15,655 bases of DNA from UBA4416 sp046594225 (GTDB taxonomy: Bacteria > Bacteroidota > Bacteroidia > B-17B0 > Aurantibacillaceae): contig JBKJPW010000204.1 in assembly GCA_046594225.1 (NCBI GenBank), positions 1 through 15,655 on the forward strand, read 5' to 3'. The position numbers were made by a program, and so were the translations under genes. Below are positions 14,244 through 15,655 of the stretch, piece by piece. Numbering within the stretch: position 1 is the stretch's first letter; each line of letters starts with the position of its first letter. The notes beneath the pieces are model-generated. The model was given only the letters and a program-made list of their open reading frames with translations, was not told the origin of the DNA and made no database searches.

Positions 14244-14259
14244 GTATATTAGCCCTTCA
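14244..14259 (+). promoter_or_regulatory. Promoter-like motif of mlaEF, shared with mlaD
   Basis: GTATATTAGCCCTTCA differs only at two adjacent positions from the motif before mlaD (7899-7914). TATATTAG (14245-14252) resembles the TAnnTTTG -7 element and ends 12 nt before the ATG at 14265, so the leader would be very short (about 6-8 nt). Confidence 0.45.
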
Positions 14260-14264
14260 TTATT

Positions 14265-15005
14265 ATGAACTTATTCTTTCATTTAGGCCGTTATTTTATC
14301 CTTATCAAACGAGTGTTTAGTAAGCCTGAAAAGCTATCGGTTTATGTGAAGCAAATTATTCACGAAATTGATAATATTGGTATAAGTTCTTTGCCAATTA
14401 TTGCTATCATCTCCTTTTTTATGGGTGGCGTTATTACCATTCAATCAGCTTTTGGTTTCACCAGTCCTTTAGTGCCTTTATATGCAGTTGGATATACAGC
14501 CAGAGAGTCGATGCTTTTAGAATTTTCTCCTACAATTGTATGTTTGATTTTAGCTGGCAAAATAGGGTCTAACATTGCCTCCGAAATTGGTTCTATGCGA
14601 ATTACTGAGCAAATTGACGCGCTTGAGATTATGGGAATTAATTCGGCTGGTTATTTAATACTTCCTAAAATTGCAGCAGGCGTTTTAATCATGCCTTTTT
14701 TAATTGCCATTAGTATGTTTTTGGGCATTTTTGGTGGCTATGTGATGGGTATAGCAACTGGAGCTTGTTCGTCTTATGAGTATGTTTTTGGTATTCAGGC
14801 TTTTTTTGAACCCTGGAAATTATATTATTCTTTTACCAAAGTTATTACATTCGCTTTTTTAATTACTTCTATCTCTTCTTATTTTGGTTACTACACACAT
14901 GGCGGCGCTTTAGAGGTTGGAAAAAGTAGCACTGCTGCGGTTGTTTACAGTAGCATTTTAATTTTAATTTTTAATTTCTTGTTAACCCAATTATTCTTAA
15001 CATGA
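14265..15005 (+). CDS. mlaE: MlaE-like ABC permease of an MCE lipid transporter
   Basis: 246-residue integral inner-membrane subunit that works with an MCE protein (MlaD) and an ATPase (MlaF) to move phospholipids or other lipids between inner membrane and periplasm. It begins with an amphipathic interfacial helix (about 1-30), then about five hydrophobic helices (near 43-63, 70-98, 130-165, 190-205 and 222-245). The family signature GKIGSNIASEIGSMRITEQ with IDALEIMGI spans residues 98-125. Full length for the family. Its TGA (15003-15005) overlaps the ATG of mlaF (15002-15004), so the two are translationally coupled. The direction of transport cannot be told from the sequence. The unit starts right after the stress-protein terminator. 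Confidence 0.93.
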   Translation: MNLFFHLGRYFILIKRVFSKPEKLSVYVKQIIHEIDNIGISSLPIIAIISFFMGGVITIQSAFGFTSPLVPLYAVGYTARESMLLEFSPTIVCLILAGKIGSNIASEIGSMRITEQIDALEIMGINSAGYLILPKIAAGVLIMPFLIAISMFLGIFGGYVMGIATGACSSYEYVFGIQAFFEPWKLYYSFTKVITFAFLITSISSYFGYYTHGGALEVGKSSTAAVVYSSILILIFNFLLTQLFLT

Positions 15006-15655
15006 TCGAAATTAAAAATATATCAAAAAGCTTTGGTACCAATAAAGTTATTGACGATGTTTCATTTGTATTTGAGCAAGGCAAAACAAATTTAATTATT
15101 GGTGAAAGCGGAAGCGGAAAAACAACCGTTATGAAATTAATGGTAGGGTTACATGAAATTGATAATGGTGAAGTGTTATATGATGGACTTAATTTTCCAA
15201 CTCTTGGAGTAAAAGAGAAACAAGAAGTTAGAAAAAAAATAGGGATGTTATTTCAAGGAGGAGCCTTATTCGATTCACAAACTTTGGAGGAAAATGTAAG
15301 ATTTCCTTTAGATATGTTTACTGCGATGACTAAGGAAGAGAAGTTGGATCGTGTAAATTTTTGTTTAGATAAAGTTCAATTAACCAACCGTAACAATTTA
15401 TATCCAGGCGAATTATCAGGTGGGATGAAAAAGCGCGCTGCTTTGGCAAGAGCTATTGCGAATAGTCCGCAATATTTATTTTGTGATGAACCAAATTCAG
15501 GTTTAGATCCAAAAACATCTATTGTTATTGATAATTTAATTCAAAGTTTAACACACGAATTTAATATTACTACTATTGTTATTACACACGATATGAATTC
15601 AGTGGTTGAAATTGGAGAAAAAATATTGTATATCTATAAAGGAAAACCTTGGTGG
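15002..15655 (+). CDS. mlaF: MlaF-like ABC transporter ATPase, 3' end outside window
   Basis: Cytosolic ATP-hydrolysing subunit that pairs with MlaE. 218 codons are present and open to the window edge. All nucleotide-binding elements are intact: Walker A GESGSGKTT (34-42), Q-loop Gln in LFQGG (Q85), signature LSGGMKKR (138-145), Walker B YLFCDEP (158-164; D162, E163), D-loop SGLDP (166-170) and switch His in ITHDM (H196). Only about 30-40 C-terminal residues should be missing. The start overlaps the mlaE stop by four bases (ATGA). The best match is the MlaF/Ttg2A class because of the MlaE partner and the LFQGGALFDS wording. Confidence 0.93.
   Translation, partial: MIEIKNISKSFGTNKVIDDVSFVFEQGKTNLIIGESGSGKTTVMKLMVGLHEIDNGEVLYDGLNFPTLGVKEKQEVRKKIGMLFQGGALFDSQTLEENVRFPLDMFTAMTKEEKLDRVNFCLDKVQLTNRNNLYPGELSGGMKKRAALARAIANSPQYLFCDEPNSGLDPKTSIVIDNLIQSLTHEFNITTIVITHDMNSVVEIGEKILYIYKGKPWW

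Overview
The window looks like chromosomal DNA from a low-GC member of the Bacteroidota, probably Flavobacteriia or a close relative. The base composition is strongly AT-rich. Start codons lack Shine-Dalgarno sequences, and several upstream regions carry matches to the Bacteroidota -7 promoter element TAnnTTTG. Further support comes from an S16 ribosomal protein with a long Ala/Glu-rich tail, a DUF5522-type small Cys protein, an OmpL-like barrel porin and a Bacteroidota-style MlaD. I see no phage, transposase, CRISPR array, tRNA or rRNA. No gene-free stretch exceeds 300 bases; the longest (973-1178) holds an inverted-repeat element.

Layout. (1) Minus strand, 1-2624: thiL (thiamine-phosphate kinase, 3' end cut by the window edge) and an aldehyde dehydrogenase of the ALDH8/2-aminomuconate-semialdehyde type. 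(2) Plus strand, 2757-4599: two adjacent paralogous secreted proteins of unknown function, each with a signal peptide, a small N-terminal domain and a probable outer-membrane C-terminal part. (3) Minus strand, 6602-4554: an OmpL-like porin followed by a PLP enzyme of the ACC deaminase/D-cysteine desulfhydrase family, whose 3' end overlaps the preceding plus-strand gene by 46 bp. (4) Plus strand, 6627-12528: a 56-residue DUF5522-like protein, an eight-helix membrane protein of unknown function, then a tight run mlaD, membrane [4Fe-4S] protein, HAD phosphatase-like protein, CCG-domain Fe-S protein and TPR lipoprotein, closed by a strong bidirectional terminator. (5) Minus strand: rpsP, standing alone. 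(6) Plus strand, 13347-15655: a tandem universal stress protein with its own terminator, then mlaE and mlaF overlapping by ATGA, with mlaF cut by the window edge.

How the genes fit together. MlaD, MlaE and MlaF should form an MCE-type lipid transporter between inner and outer membrane, although mlaD lies about 5.4 kb from mlaEF in a different transcription unit. Both units are preceded by nearly the same 16-bp promoter-like motif. The membrane [4Fe-4S] protein and the CCG protein together reproduce the domain set of one-piece heterodisulfide-reductase-like quinone oxidoreductases (YwjF/EMO type), which pass electrons from electron-transfer flavoprotein to menaquinone. That pair, encoded with MlaD, is the most interesting part of the window. 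The remaining genes are housekeeping or ordinary metabolism.
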